A stretch of DNA of 64,000 bases. Source: Alteromonas sp. KUL106. Its GTDB lineage: Bacteria > Pseudomonadota > Gammaproteobacteria > Enterobacterales > Alteromonadaceae. The DNA lies in NCBI RefSeq assembly GCF_009811415.1, contig NZ_BLIG01000025.1:124001-188000 (forward strand), read 5' to 3'. The translations under genes and the position numbers were made by a program. Below are positions 35,922-45,357 of this stretch, one piece after another. The notes below the pieces were generated by a model. That model was given only the letters and a program-made list of their open reading frames with translations, was not told the DNA's origin and did not search any database. Within the stretch, counting starts at the first letter, position 1, and every line of letters starts with the position of its first letter.

Positions 35922-36581
35922 TTACTGCCAATTACTACGCATATTGTTCTTATGGAAAACTGAGATAAGCAAGAGTGTGGCTAAAGATAACAGAATCGCT
36001 AGTGACGAAGGTGAATCCACTTCTGTGACTGTAAGGGTGTTGACCGAGGAAGCTAAGGTTTCTGTGGTCTCACTGAGTATTTCTTCAAAGGTTTCTATTG
36101 AAAATGTAACGGATATCAGCAATTCTGACAGAGAATTCAGGTTAAACGGACTGAAATCAAATAGTAGTGCGTTCTCTCTCACCTCAATATTATCTATCGA
36201 GAATCCGTCTACTCCAACAACGTCAATGATTTCAGCGCTAAGTAAGTTTCTCGAAATTGTTGTTTTTATACTTTGGCTTGTTAAGACTCGAGTTCCATCA
36301 GAGCTTGCGCTCTCACTCGAAAAAACGCTATTTCTTACACTTGTAGTTGCAAAACCTAGTACAGTTTCATTACCAGGAAATACAAAATTTGGTAAAAGGC
36401 TAGGTCCAGTTAAGGGAGCGGTTAGAACACCTAAATCTAGGATAGTAAATAGGGGAGCCAATTCTCCCCCAAGCAGAGTTTCTTGTGTTGGCCTTACTTG
36501 TAGACTTTGCATCGAGATTATTGAAGCAAAGCAGAAGGGCACTTGACATATTAAAGCGATACCTACTAATAAACGTTTCAT
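35922..36581 (-). CDS. PEP-CTERM-like secreted protein of unknown function
   Basis: A 219-aa protein with a signal peptide (to about residue 20), a beta-rich, Ser/Thr/Leu-rich middle, and a tail SPSSLAILLSLATLLLISVF followed by basic residues. That tail matches the PEP-CTERM layout in a degenerate form. A 200-codon frame on the other strand is a shadow. No enzymatic motif is visible. It is the second sorting-tail protein of this type in the window. Confidence 0.65.
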   Translation of the reverse strand: MKRLLVGIALICQVPFCFASIISMQSLQVRPTQETLLGGELAPLFTILDLGVLTAPLTGPSLLPNFVFPGNETVLGFATTSVRNSVFSSESASSDGTRVLTSQSIKTTISRNLLSAEIIDVVGVDGFSIDNIEVRENALLFDFSPFNLNSLSELLISVTFSIETFEEILSETTETLASSVNTLTVTEVDSPSSLAILLSLATLLLISVFHKNNMRSNWQ

Positions 36582-36794
36582 AAAAGCCTCGTTCTCATAT
36601 TAATAAACTTTATTTTTTCACGTTTATTTTATCGGTTTTGATGTTTACGTGAGCTATGTAAAACATGTTAATGAGGGCAAATTTAAATGGTATTAAAGGA
36701 TATACTAAACACAAACTTTTTATTTTAAGGCAACCTTGCTTTCAAGTATTTGAAATACATTTAGCCAAAGATAGCCACACTTATCTTAATCGAT

Positions 36795-37673
36795 TCATTC
36801 TAAGATGGCTTGAATGTCCCTAGGTGTAGAGTTCTTATTTCCACCATTATCAGCACCAGTAATCCACCAATAAATCATGCCGGCATCTGAACTATCAAAT
36901 TTGCCCGCTTGAAAGGGAACAATACCATCCCGTTCAGCATATTCGAGCATTTCGTAAATAAGCGAGATACCATCGTCTTTGCTATCTTTAGCCCAATCCC
37001 AAGCACTAATTGGCGTTTGCAAGCCTACGTTCTGGTCACCTATTTGATGTTCTTCAACACCGAAATCTAGAATTTGTTGCCATGTAAAATAGTCACCGCT
37101 GTTGTCATTTGCGGGGTGATGAGAAACCACTTTCACGTATTGTCGTTTGCTTACTTCTGATTCTTGTAACGCATAGCCGATAACATCAGGTTCACCGGCT
37201 TCAATGATCCACAAAGGTCTATCAGCGGTGGCATTGTTAATTGCTATTGTTAAATCTTCAATTGCTGCTTGTTGTTCTTCTCTACAATTAAACAGTTTTT
37301 CAACGCTTTCAAAAGGGCCAAATACATTGAGCGCGCGGTTTATAGAGCTGTCGAGTACCTGCTGACGTCTGCTCTCATTCTCTGGATCTATTTGATACCG
37401 CGCCTTGTTTTTAAAGGGGTCTAAATCGCAAGAGTGAGAAATATGAACAAGCCTGTCGGCAGCGTTAGCTTTCTCGAGTAACGCTAATAAAACGGGAGTT
37501 GCACCAATGTCATCGGGGTCAGGTGAGTTACCATCTATTACCACTGCAAGTGTACCGCTAGGTAAATTGATGTACTTAGGAGTCGAAGACTTGAATTGCT
37601 CACTGGTAATAGATATCGGAGTACAAGCAGTGAGTGCAAAACTGGCCACTACAACGTTTGATAAAATTTTCAT
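36795..37673 (-). CDS. Uncharacterised lipoprotein, possibly nucleoside-hydrolase-like
   Basis: A 292-aa protein with a lipobox (SFALTAC), so anchored in the periplasm. An early VVIDGNSPDPDDIGAT segment resembles the Asp-rich metal loop of nucleoside-hydrolase-like folds, and WIIEAGEPDVIGYAL and VVSHHPAND follow. Homology is uncertain. It is divergent from the GH43 gene across a TGATTG operator, so it belongs to the glycan regulon and may be an unrecognised hydrolase. Confidence 0.6.
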   Translation of the reverse strand: MKILSNVVVASFALTACTPISITSEQFKSSTPKYINLPSGTLAVVIDGNSPDPDDIGATPVLLALLEKANAADRLVHISHSCDLDPFKNKARYQIDPENESRRQQVLDSSINRALNVFGPFESVEKLFNCREEQQAAIEDLTIAINNATADRPLWIIEAGEPDVIGYALQESEVSKRQYVKVVSHHPANDNSGDYFTWQQILDFGVEEHQIGDQNVGLQTPISAWDWAKDSKDDGISLIYEMLEYAERDGIVPFQAGKFDSSDAGMIYWWITGADNGGNKNSTPRDIQAILE

Positions 37674-37737
37674 GGGGACCCTTAGAATTGTTGACAGTAT
37701 TACTTACCACTAGTAGGAGGTAGTTTTAAAAACCTTA

Positions 37738-37787
37738 TGATTGCTAATGATTGTTATTTGTCAATAGTAATCAAAATGTGTCATTAT
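37738..37787 (+). promoter_or_regulatory. Promoter and 10-bp-repeat operator between lipoprotein and GH43 genes
   Basis: TGATTG occurs at 37738-37743 and 37748-37753, exactly 10 bp apart. TTGTCA (37758-37763) and CATTAT (37782-37787), spaced by 18 bp, form a plausible GH43 promoter. The boxes lie just upstream of the -35 hexamer and could also cover the divergent promoter. Confidence 0.55.
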
Positions 37788-37845
37788 GTAAATATTGTTA
37801 ACGGTCACGCTAATACAACTTATTAAAAAGAGCAGCAGAAATTTT

Positions 37846-39648
37846 ATGGACACACTTAAGCAAACGAACTTTAAAAAATTAGGTATTTCATCCATTTTTC
37901 TTACGGTGCTTTTTGGCTGTCAGGTCGATGCTTCGAGCACGCTTTCTGTACAAGAAGATACCAATAAACAGGCGACTACAGGAAGCTTTGGTGATCAAGG
38001 CGACGGCACTTACATTAATCCCATTTTAAATGCCGACTACCCAGACTCAGATATCGAGCAAGTGGGTGATACCTATTACATGATTACGTCAAAACAACAC
38101 ATGTCCCCCGGTATGCCAATACTTAAATCAAAAGACATGGTGAATTGGGAAAACGTTGGCCATGCTTTTTCGAGTTTATCTTGGGCTCCCGAGTATAACT
38201 GGGATCGAATGAACGGCTATTCTTTTGGAGTATGGGCTGGTGACTTGGCGTATCACGAGGGTAAGTGGTACGTGTATCAAATTGATTATCAACACGGATT
38301 AATGGTTACAACAGCCGACAATATTGAAGGCCCGTGGAGCGAGCCAATCATAATGCTTCCCAAAGCTGATGTATTAGACGATCCCGCTGTATATTGGGAT
38401 GAGGAAACACACGAAGCCTACATCATAGTTAACTCAGGCACTAAACAAAAAAGCGCAGATAACACCATCGAAGGTAATGAAAATCGAATTTACCGCATGA
38501 GCTGGGATGGCACTAAAATACTTGACGAGGGCAAACTGGTATATACCGGCATGGGTGCTGAAGCTGCCAAAATTTATAAAAAAGATGGGTATTGGTACAT
38601 CTTTATGGCGCAGTGGACCATGGGAGATAAATCTACAAAGCCTGGCGTTAAAAACCCAAAGAATGATCGAAAGCAATTGGTTTTGCGGTCTAAAGAAAGT
38701 ATCTATGGGCCCTATGAAGTTAAAACCGTATTGGAGAAAGGCTCGGAGTTTGGTGACCGTAGCGCAAGCCAAGGTGGTTTAATGCAAGCCCCTGACGGTA
38801 GCTGGTGGTATATGCATCAGCTTATTCAAAATGACGATATTCCTTTCCAAGGTCGTCCACAATGTCTAGAGCCTGTTACTTGGGTAAACGACTGGCCAAT
38901 TATTGGTGTAGATGAGGACAATGATGGAATAGGTGAGCCTGTTAAACGATTTGAAAAACCGATAAAAGGTTACCCTATTGCGGCGCCGCGTTCAGATGAC
39001 GATTTTTCTGCTGGCGATTTAGGCCCACAGTGGGAGTGGAATCATAACCCACGAAACAGTCACTGGTCGTTAACAGAGCGAGATGGCTGGTTGAGGCTTA
39101 AAGCGAGTAAAGTATTGCCGCAAGGCTCTGAATACGGGCCAAAGATTAACGAGTGGACTAATAATGACGGTTCTGACGGAGACTTCTGGCGTGCTAGTAA
39201 CACTCTTAGCCAACGTATTATGGGCATCACAACGGGCACAGCTGTAGCGAAGTTCGATATCAGTGGTATTGCTCCAAACCAATTAGCTGGATTCGTTAGG
39301 TATGGTGGAACGTTTAACTTATTGGGCGTAGAAGGCCTAGAAGATGGTTCTACTCGTTTGTTCTACATGGACGGAATGAGTCAAAAAGAAATAGGCCCAA
39401 TAATCGAAAGTGACACTCTATATGTCAGAACCTCCAATGCGAGAAACAAAGCAACGTACGAATACAGCTTAGATGGAAAAAGCTATCGGGCTTTCGGCCC
39501 AACTTTCACTATCAGCTTTGGTAAATGGACGGGTGACAGATTAGGCTTCTTTTCTTGGAATGAGAAAAAGGACGACGGTTACATCGACGTTGACTGGTTC
39601 AAATACGACTACGATGGCCCTAAGGGTAGGAATCAGATGTTGTTTTAA
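37846..39648 (+). CDS. GH43-family glycosidase, lipoprotein (probable beta-xylosidase)
   Basis: The ATG at 37846 gives 600 aa with a lipobox at Cys25 (VLFGC); the frame extends to a TTG at 37795 that I do not use. A five-bladed GH43 propeller begins with the base Asp67 in ADYPDSD. DDPAVYWD holds the second conserved aspartate and GMGAEAAKIYK the acid glutamate. A C-terminal concanavalin-like sandwich follows (from about 400), as in GH43 beta-xylosidases. Xylose is a minor sugar of ulvan, so release of xylose fits, though arabinosidase activity is also possible. Its promoter carries TGATTG repeats. Confidence 0.9.
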   Translation: MDTLKQTNFKKLGISSIFLTVLFGCQVDASSTLSVQEDTNKQATTGSFGDQGDGTYINPILNADYPDSDIEQVGDTYYMITSKQHMSPGMPILKSKDMVNWENVGHAFSSLSWAPEYNWDRMNGYSFGVWAGDLAYHEGKWYVYQIDYQHGLMVTTADNIEGPWSEPIIMLPKADVLDDPAVYWDEETHEAYIIVNSGTKQKSADNTIEGNENRIYRMSWDGTKILDEGKLVYTGMGAEAAKIYKKDGYWYIFMAQWTMGDKSTKPGVKNPKNDRKQLVLRSKESIYGPYEVKTVLEKGSEFGDRSASQGGLMQAPDGSWWYMHQLIQNDDIPFQGRPQCLEPVTWVNDWPIIGVDEDNDGIGEPVKRFEKPIKGYPIAAPRSDDDFSAGDLGPQWEWNHNPRNSHWSLTERDGWLRLKASKVLPQGSEYGPKINEWTNNDGSDGDFWRASNTLSQRIMGITTGTAVAKFDISGIAPNQLAGFVRYGGTFNLLGVEGLEDGSTRLFYMDGMSQKEIGPIIESDTLYVRTSNARNKATYEYSLDGKSYRAFGPTFTISFGKWTGDRLGFFSWNEKKDDGYIDVDWFKYDYDGPKGRNQMLF

Positions 39649-39836
39649 TCTAGCCTGGATCGACGAATTGCTCGGGAGGCTCTATTACGTAATGGTCTTG
39701 CTTACTAAGTAAAAAGCTGTCTTGGCAATTTGTACAGAAAGTTAAATGAAAGCTGTAAAAGTAGTTGTCGAGTATGGCTACTCAATAGCAGTGTTCCCGA
39801 AAGGTTTGAAGTAACCAGTTGTAGGTGTTAGACGCT

Positions 39837-41870
39837 ATGAAAATAATTAATCAAGTCGAGATTAGAACGAGAATCGTCATTTTGGTAGTTATTCCTTTGG
39901 TTGTTACTTTGGGCTTGGCAATTGAGCGTTATAAAAACGCCCAAGTCGTGCTAGATAACATTGAAAAGCTGGAACTCTTGCATAATTATATTCAGCATCT
40001 CTCGCCTCTCGTTAATAGTTTGCAAGTAGAATTTCTTAACAGTTACTTAAATTTGCATGCTGTTCAACATAATACTGAAATTCAAAATTCAGTAGAGCAA
40101 AAGCTGCAAGCGATTCGCACATCAGTTGACCAAGACTTGGAGGCCTACCTTGACTTCATTAGCAATACTGAGGAGTTGGAGCAATTTCCTAACTTAGTTG
40201 GTAGTTTTGATAATCTTCGTGCGTTGTTCAATAAATTGCCAGCAGTTAGATCCGGCGTCGATAAAGGCTTAGTGCAAGAAGGAAAGCTTTGGACAGGTGG
40301 TACGTTAAGAGTATTGATTTTAGACCTTATTAAAACCTCAAAGTCCGTGGTGATTTTATCCAGCACCAACTCGGAACTGTCGTTGTTGTCTAATGCGTAT
40401 CAGAATCTAATTAGCGCTAAAAATACGTCCGTATTTCAAATCGGTAATATTTACGTAAATATTTACAAGCCTATGAACGCCAGCGATTTTGGAAAAATCG
40501 TAAAGTACCAAAATGAACTGGACGGATTACTCGATAACTTTAATTTCTTTGCTCCTGATGAGCTTGAAAACTTTTACTTTTTGCAACTTCAAGAGCAGGG
40601 TTTTTTTAAGGAGCTCTCGAAAAATCAAGAGTTTGTGAGGAAAAATTATCAAACAATTATTGGAGCTAAACTTGAGTTGAATGGTGAACAATGGCTTGCT
40701 ACTGGCGACCACATGATTAGTAGCTTCAATCAAGTTGTTCAACGTACCCTCGATACGATCGCAGCAACCAAAGATCGCCTTTATAAAAATGCGAGTGGTG
40801 CGGTGCACAACACTCTTATCCTCATAGTTGGGTTGATAGTTGTATTAGCACTAGTATCGCTGAAAATCATTGCTAGCATTGATGTTCCCATTCGACAATT
40901 AATGCGAGATTTAACTCAGCTTGCCGAAACAAAAGATATGTCACTGCGCAACAAAATTGACGGTAAGAATGAATTAACCCAGGTCGGTAACGCATTTAAC
41001 TGCTTAATAGAAGCATTTGAATCAACCTTATCTGAAGTGCGCAACAAGATTGTATCGATGAGTCAATCTAGTCACGAAGTTTCATCTGCTATGGAAGAGT
41101 CAATGAAGTTGATCGAAAATCAAAAGTCAGGAACGGATAGTATATCTATAGCTATTCACCAAATGACGGCCACGATTCATGACGTATCAAACATGTCTTC
41201 TTCCACCTCAGAAACGGTGCGAAGGGCTTATGATTTATCCGTTTCAAGTGAGAAAGATGCACAGCGTACTAAACAAAGAATGGATGCTCTTTTTAGTGAA
41301 TTGGGTGAAACGGGTGAGTTAGTTTTAAACCTTAGCACTGAAGCGGAAAACATAAGTAATATTGTACAAGTGATTCAAGGTATTTCTGAGCAGACCAATC
41401 TATTGGCTTTAAACGCAGCGATTGAAGCTGCCCGTGCTGGCGAGGCCGGGCGTGGTTTTGCTGTGGTTGCCGATGAAGTTCGAGAGCTTTCGAAACGAAC
41501 ACAGGATTCCACCCAGCAAATCCAATCTCAAATTGAAGCGCTTATCGGTGGAGCGGCCTTGGCATCTAAAAAGATGCAAGATTTAAAAGAAAGCGGTTAT
41601 GACACGGTTAAAACCGTGCAAGAAAGCACTGGGGCATTTTTGACTGTGAAACGAGAGCTTGATCAGATTACCGATATGGCTCACCAAATAGCCGTTGCTG
41701 CCGAGGAGCAAACCAATGTCGCGGATGAAATTAATAACCGTATTCATGTAGTTAAACAAGATGCTAACAACATGCAGCTGCAAGGTCAGAAGACGCTTAC
41801 TTCCATAACTAACTTACTTACAACTGGCGCAGAGCTAAAACAGAATATTGAAGTGTTTTCATTTAAATGA
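39837..41870 (+). CDS. Methyl-accepting chemotaxis protein
   Basis: A 677-aa chemoreceptor from the ATG at 39837 (a GTG lies 12 bp earlier). A membrane segment at about residues 13-30, a large helical periplasmic domain (about 30-320) and a second membrane segment at about 325-345 precede HAMP. The signalling hairpin contains the conserved tip [20 protein letters not shown]. The periplasmic domain resembles all-helical nitrate/nitrite-sensing modules only loosely. It may sense sugars or lyase products, given the locus, but this is inference. Confidence 0.93.
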   Translation: MKIINQVEIRTRIVILVVIPLVVTLGLAIERYKNAQVVLDNIEKLELLHNYIQHLSPLVNSLQVEFLNSYLNLHAVQHNTEIQNSVEQKLQAIRTSVDQDLEAYLDFISNTEELEQFPNLVGSFDNLRALFNKLPAVRSGVDKGLVQEGKLWTGGTLRVLILDLIKTSKSVVILSSTNSELSLLSNAYQNLISAKNTSVFQIGNIYVNIYKPMNASDFGKIVKYQNELDGLLDNFNFFAPDELENFYFLQLQEQGFFKELSKNQEFVRKNYQTIIGAKLELNGEQWLATGDHMISSFNQVVQRTLDTIAATKDRLYKNASGAVHNTLILIVGLIVVLALVSLKIIASIDVPIRQLMRDLTQLAETKDMSLRNKIDGKNELTQVGNAFNCLIEAFESTLSEVRNKIVSMSQSSHEVSSAMEESMKLIENQKSGTDSISIAIHQMTATIHDVSNMSSSTSETVRRAYDLSVSSEKDAQRTKQRMDALFSELGETGELVLNLSTEAENISNIVQVIQGISEQTNLLALNAAIEAARAGEAGRGFAVVADEVRELSKRTQDSTQQIQSQIEALIGGAALASKKMQDLKESGYDTVKTVQESTGAFLTVKRELDQITDMAHQIAVAAEEQTNVADEINNRIHVVKQDANNMQLQGQKTLTSITNLLTTGAELKQNIEVFSFK

Positions 41871-41979
41871 ATCAATATGGATATCAAAAATTCTAGGCTT
41901 AGGTCTTTAGCACAAGCAATTGACCGCTTTTATAGTTAACTGATTTAATAGGTGTTTAATCAATAAACTGATAAGAATA

Positions 41980-42810
41980 ATGGCTGCTCTGACTATTTTT
42001 GGGGGAAGCTTCCATGGCTTGTCTTTATCAGCTGAGGAACTATGGTCGGCTGATCCCGCGGTCAGTAGCAATGTGACCAACTTTTTCAAACGGCTCGATC
42101 CAGGCAACTATCCGCAAGACTTCTGTTACGAACGCGGTGACCAAGAGGGAAAGCCTGTTTCTACAGTAACCTCCGTTGAAGATCCTGAGCATGGTTTAGT
42201 ATGGAAAGTGAATAAACCAAAAATGCGAAAGCGATCTGAATTCGCGCGTGCAGAAGGGCAAAAACGCTACTACTCAGCTAAGGACGGCGACGATATTTAC
42301 ATTGGCTGGCGCTGGAAAATTAGTACAGAGGACGGTCAAAAAATCGATAAAGAAGTGACGGTTTGGCAGTGGAAATCGGGTGGTAAGCACGATCAAAATT
42401 ATCCATTAAATATGGAGTATGACGGCACTCTTACACTAAATGCTTTTGGCCCCTCTTACGATGATAAATACTGGCCTAGTCAGATGCGGTCAGTGCTATG
42501 GCGCAAAGCTGTTCCGCAAGACACTTGGGTGAGCCTTGTAGTGAGAATAAAAATTGATCGCGGTGATTTTGCCGGTGTTACTCAGTTTTGGTTTAATGGC
42601 GAGCAACAGGAGTTGGCTAATCTAAAGACGAAGTTCTATGAGGCAAAAATTGCTGAAGACAAGAAAACCGTCTATCACCGCACAGGCGATGGTGCCTTTG
42701 TGTATCCTAAGTGGGGCATTTATAACAAAAAATCTTGCTCATACGACGCCAGTGCTTATTTCGACGACATGAAAATTGGCACAACACTAGAGTCGGTTAT
42801 GCCGGAATAA
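41980..42810 (+). CDS. Secreted jelly-roll polysaccharide lyase (possibly PL28-like ulvan lyase)
   Basis: A 276-aa protein with a short signal region ending near LSLSAEE. The mature part reads like heparin-lyase-I/PL28-type beta-jelly rolls: DIYIGWRWKIS, VTVWQWKSGG, FVYPKWGIYNKKS and YFDDMKIG. A single-domain lyase of this size would be a second, structurally different ulvan-cleaving enzyme beside the PL24 protein. Class assignment is by eye. The ATG start gives a signal peptide without basic residues, while the upstream in-frame codons encode N-K-L-I-R, so translation may begin at a non-standard codon upstream. Confidence 0.65.
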   Translation: MAALTIFGGSFHGLSLSAEELWSADPAVSSNVTNFFKRLDPGNYPQDFCYERGDQEGKPVSTVTSVEDPEHGLVWKVNKPKMRKRSEFARAEGQKRYYSAKDGDDIYIGWRWKISTEDGQKIDKEVTVWQWKSGGKHDQNYPLNMEYDGTLTLNAFGPSYDDKYWPSQMRSVLWRKAVPQDTWVSLVVRIKIDRGDFAGVTQFWFNGEQQELANLKTKFYEAKIAEDKKTVYHRTGDGAFVYPKWGIYNKKSCSYDASAYFDDMKIGTTLESVMPE

Positions 42811-42852
42811 AATTTTATGTATATGGTTCAAAAAACTTTACTTGTCTGATAA

Positions 42853-43788
42853 TTATTTTAATTGCTCAAAGCTGTTTGTGCTTACCCACATTATTGTTCC
42901 ATTACGACTGAAAAAAAAGTATTTACCATCAGGGGTTACCATTGGGCAGTAGTCAGTATCTGGAGAATTAAAAGCTTTTCCCATGTTTACACTTTTTCTC
43001 CAAGAACCATCCTCTTGTTTGAAACTTATATAAAGATCGCTTTTACCAAAACCATCGGTGCGACCTGAAGAAACGTGAATAAGGTAACTCTCATCGGGAC
43101 TTACGTAAATATCCCCTTCATAATTTTCGCTATTGATAGCGCTGCCCAAGTTTAAAGGTGTATCGAACTCTCCATTTCTGTATTGAGAGCGATAAATATC
43201 ACCTTTACCAAAGTTCTTTTCTTGAGAGCTTGAGAAATATAGACTTCCATCACCTACTATATGCGGGTAAAGGTCGTTGTGCTCCGTGTTTATATTTTCT
43301 CCTAGGGGCTCTGGCGGGCCAAAAATGTACCCTTTCTTATTTTTTTCTATGGAACTTCGCCATATTTCATACTGACCTTTGGGATAGCCGTATAATGGTC
43401 TATCAGAGATGAAATACAACCAGCGCTCATCATGTGAGAATACCATGTCAGCTTCCGCATAACTTTCATTGGCTTCAGATACGTTAGTCATTTGCGGAGA
43501 CGTCCAATATCCATTTTCATCTACATAGCTTAGAAACATTTTGTAGTTCCCATTTATAGTCCGACTAAACATAAATGCTTTCTGGTCACTAGAAAAAACG
43601 GAATTCAATTCGAAATAGTTATCGGTAGATATTAAACCAGGCGCAAACACTTGCGGTGTATTGCCTGGAGTTTGTTGACCTAAATACAGTCCTGTTAGTC
43701 TAGGCCAGTTTTCTTCTTTCGTTTTAGAAACTACTGTTGATACATGAGATAGAGCTATAAAAAGACAAAGTGTCGTGATTTTCTTCAC
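42853..43788 (-). CDS. Secreted PD40/TolB-like beta-propeller protein
   Basis: A 311-aa protein with a signal peptide. Repeated blades such as SHDERWLYFISDRP, GDGSLYFSSSQ, SPDESYLIHVSSGR and TPDGKYFFFSRNG are WD40-like PD40 motifs. Family members range from TolB-type scaffolds to enzymes and binding proteins. It is convergent with the jelly-roll lyase. No catalytic motif can be named, and a role in glycan binding or hydrolysis is only a possibility. Confidence 0.75.
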   Translation of the reverse strand: MKKITTLCLFIALSHVSTVVSKTKEENWPRLTGLYLGQQTPGNTPQVFAPGLISTDNYFELNSVFSSDQKAFMFSRTINGNYKMFLSYVDENGYWTSPQMTNVSEANESYAEADMVFSHDERWLYFISDRPLYGYPKGQYEIWRSSIEKNKKGYIFGPPEPLGENINTEHNDLYPHIVGDGSLYFSSSQEKNFGKGDIYRSQYRNGEFDTPLNLGSAINSENYEGDIYVSPDESYLIHVSSGRTDGFGKSDLYISFKQEDGSWRKSVNMGKAFNSPDTDYCPMVTPDGKYFFFSRNGTIMWVSTNSFEQLK

Positions 43789-44218
43789 ATTAGTACCCTT
43801 TGGTTTAATTTGATTTTAAAGACTATAAAGTGACTGAAGTTCTTCATCCACGTCGCCCGCCTCATATATACGTTTGTTTAACCTTCTAGCTTGTAAACCA
43901 GTAAAATCAAGGAAGACACAAGTTTATGAGGTGTCTGAAATTTGATTTATTTTGAGAGGAAGTAAACACTAACAACCCCTCAAAACAAAATGACCAGCAT
44001 TGATTCTAATGATTAAGTTAGCCAAATAGTTAGTTAAAGCTCCGACTAGTACATACACCTTCTTGTTTACATGTATTGATAGGCTATCTGGTTATAAGCA
44101 ACTACTGACCGTGATTATCAATAAGATGAATAGTCGTATTTTTGGGTTGCTCATGCGTCACAGGCTTTCAAAACCCTGTAGCCTGAATTCTGGTTTCTTC
44201 AAGTAGAAAGGTATATCT
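43789..44218. other. Gene-free stretch with a possible coding remnant
   Basis: A 430-bp gap. On the minus strand 43816-43925 has about 35 open codons with protein-like composition (LQARRLNKRIYEAGDVDEEL) ending in a stop. It has no start and no recognised family. Otherwise only AT-rich DNA. Confidence 0.3.
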
Positions 44219-44716
44219 ATGAGGATAGCACGTCCTTTTACACTGTTTATTTCATTCTTTATTGGGATGACCAGTTTATACAGCCATATTGCCCTTGCTC
44301 AAACAGCAGAAGCGGAAGCCCTATCAAAGCTCTCTTTTATTGTTGGTGACTGGCTCGGTGTTTCAAGTAGCTACGAAAATGGTGAGAAAATTAAAAGCAT
44401 ACCAGTGAGGGAAAAAGTAACATACCAATTAGAGGGCAATCTCATCAACCTCGTGGTTAGCTCACCAGCGTTAAAACTGCAAACAATTGTTCGCTACAGT
44501 GTTGAAGATGAAAAGTACTACTACCATCCCTTTACTAAAAATAGTACAGGTGAATATGAAGGGTATTTGGAAGGAGAAAAGTTTATCGTGAAAATTAGTG
44601 AAACGTATCGCCTAACATTCGAAAAAACCGATACTGGATTTAGAGAGTTTGGCACAAAGTTAGTGAAAGGAGAGTGGGTGAAAAATTTCCAAGACGACCT
44701 TTACAATATCAAATAA
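44219..44716 (+). CDS. Secreted small beta-barrel-like protein of unknown function
   Basis: A 165-aa protein with a signal peptide (to about residue 29) and AAAGG-type ribosome site. LSFIVGDWLGVSSSYENG followed by alternating strands resembles DUF1579/heme-binding-like small barrels, which often start with a similar GDW motif. No function is assigned. It precedes RidA by 168 bp. Confidence 0.6.
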   Translation: MRIARPFTLFISFFIGMTSLYSHIALAQTAEAEALSKLSFIVGDWLGVSSSYENGEKIKSIPVREKVTYQLEGNLINLVVSSPALKLQTIVRYSVEDEKYYYHPFTKNSTGEYEGYLEGEKFIVKISETYRLTFEKTDTGFREFGTKLVKGEWVKNFQDDLYNIK

Positions 44717-44884
44717 CCAAAATGGATAGTTCAAACTAACTATGTTTCTAAATTTCATTTTATGGGCTTGTTCAGATTTCTGAGCGATGACTGATTAAGT
44801 TCGTTGGAACCATCAACGAGTAAAGCCAAGTCAGTGTTAACTTCACGATGGAATATTGTACCTTTTTTATTGGAGATTTAAGTT

Positions 44885-45268
44885 TTGAAACTAACAAAAA
44901 TCAATTCTGATAGGGCACCAAAAGCTTTGGGAGAATATAGTCAGGCTCTTTTAGTCGAAGGGTTTGATAGCCTCCTTTTTATTAGTGGGCAAATTCCATC
45001 AGAAAAAAGTGGACATGTACCAAGTGACTTCGAATCACAATGTCGATTGGCATGGTGCAACATTTTAGACCAACTTAAAGCTGCAGATATGGAAGTAACG
45101 AGTCTCGTAAAAATTACAACATATCTTTCTTCTAGAGAATTTGCGGAAATAAATGGATCTGTCAGAAGGGAGGTTTTGGGAAGTCATCACCCAGCACTTA
45201 CAGTGATAATAGCGGGCATTTTTGACGAGAATTGGTTGTTAGAAATAGAAGCATATGCTGTTAAGTAA
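44885..45268 (+). CDS. RidA-family enamine/imine deaminase
   Basis: A 127-aa protein starting at TTG after GGAG. GEYSQALLVEGFDSLLFISGQIP and the SLVKITTYLSS segment are RidA hallmarks, and a conserved arginine (SVRREVLG) and glutamate (LEIEAYAVK) line the trimer active site. RidA proteins hydrolyse reactive enamines; some members act on other imines or keto-sugars. Any link to the glycan pathway is uncertain. Confidence 0.88.
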   Translation: MKLTKINSDRAPKALGEYSQALLVEGFDSLLFISGQIPSEKSGHVPSDFESQCRLAWCNILDQLKAADMEVTSLVKITTYLSSREFAEINGSVRREVLGSHHPALTVIIAGIFDENWLLEIEAYAVK

Positions 45269-45357
45269 CTTGGCCTCCGGCTGGTCCTAGTATCACTTTA
45301 GTAATTTTATGAAAGTCATAACTGACAGAATATGTTACGTGTTCATGCGGGCGTATT

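Noticed and set aside
35944-36546. A 200-codon plus-strand frame opposite the PEP-CTERM-like gene
   Set aside because: The minus-strand frame has a signal peptide and a sorting tail and is longer; the plus-strand one is a shadow.
38212-38220. A sixth GGATCGAAT inside the GH43 gene
   Set aside because: It encodes conserved protein sequence and is 20 kb from the replicon core; taken as chance.
43816-43925. Possible coding remnant on the minus strand
   Set aside because: Only about 35 codons, no recognisable family and no start; recorded in the gap entry but not called a gene.
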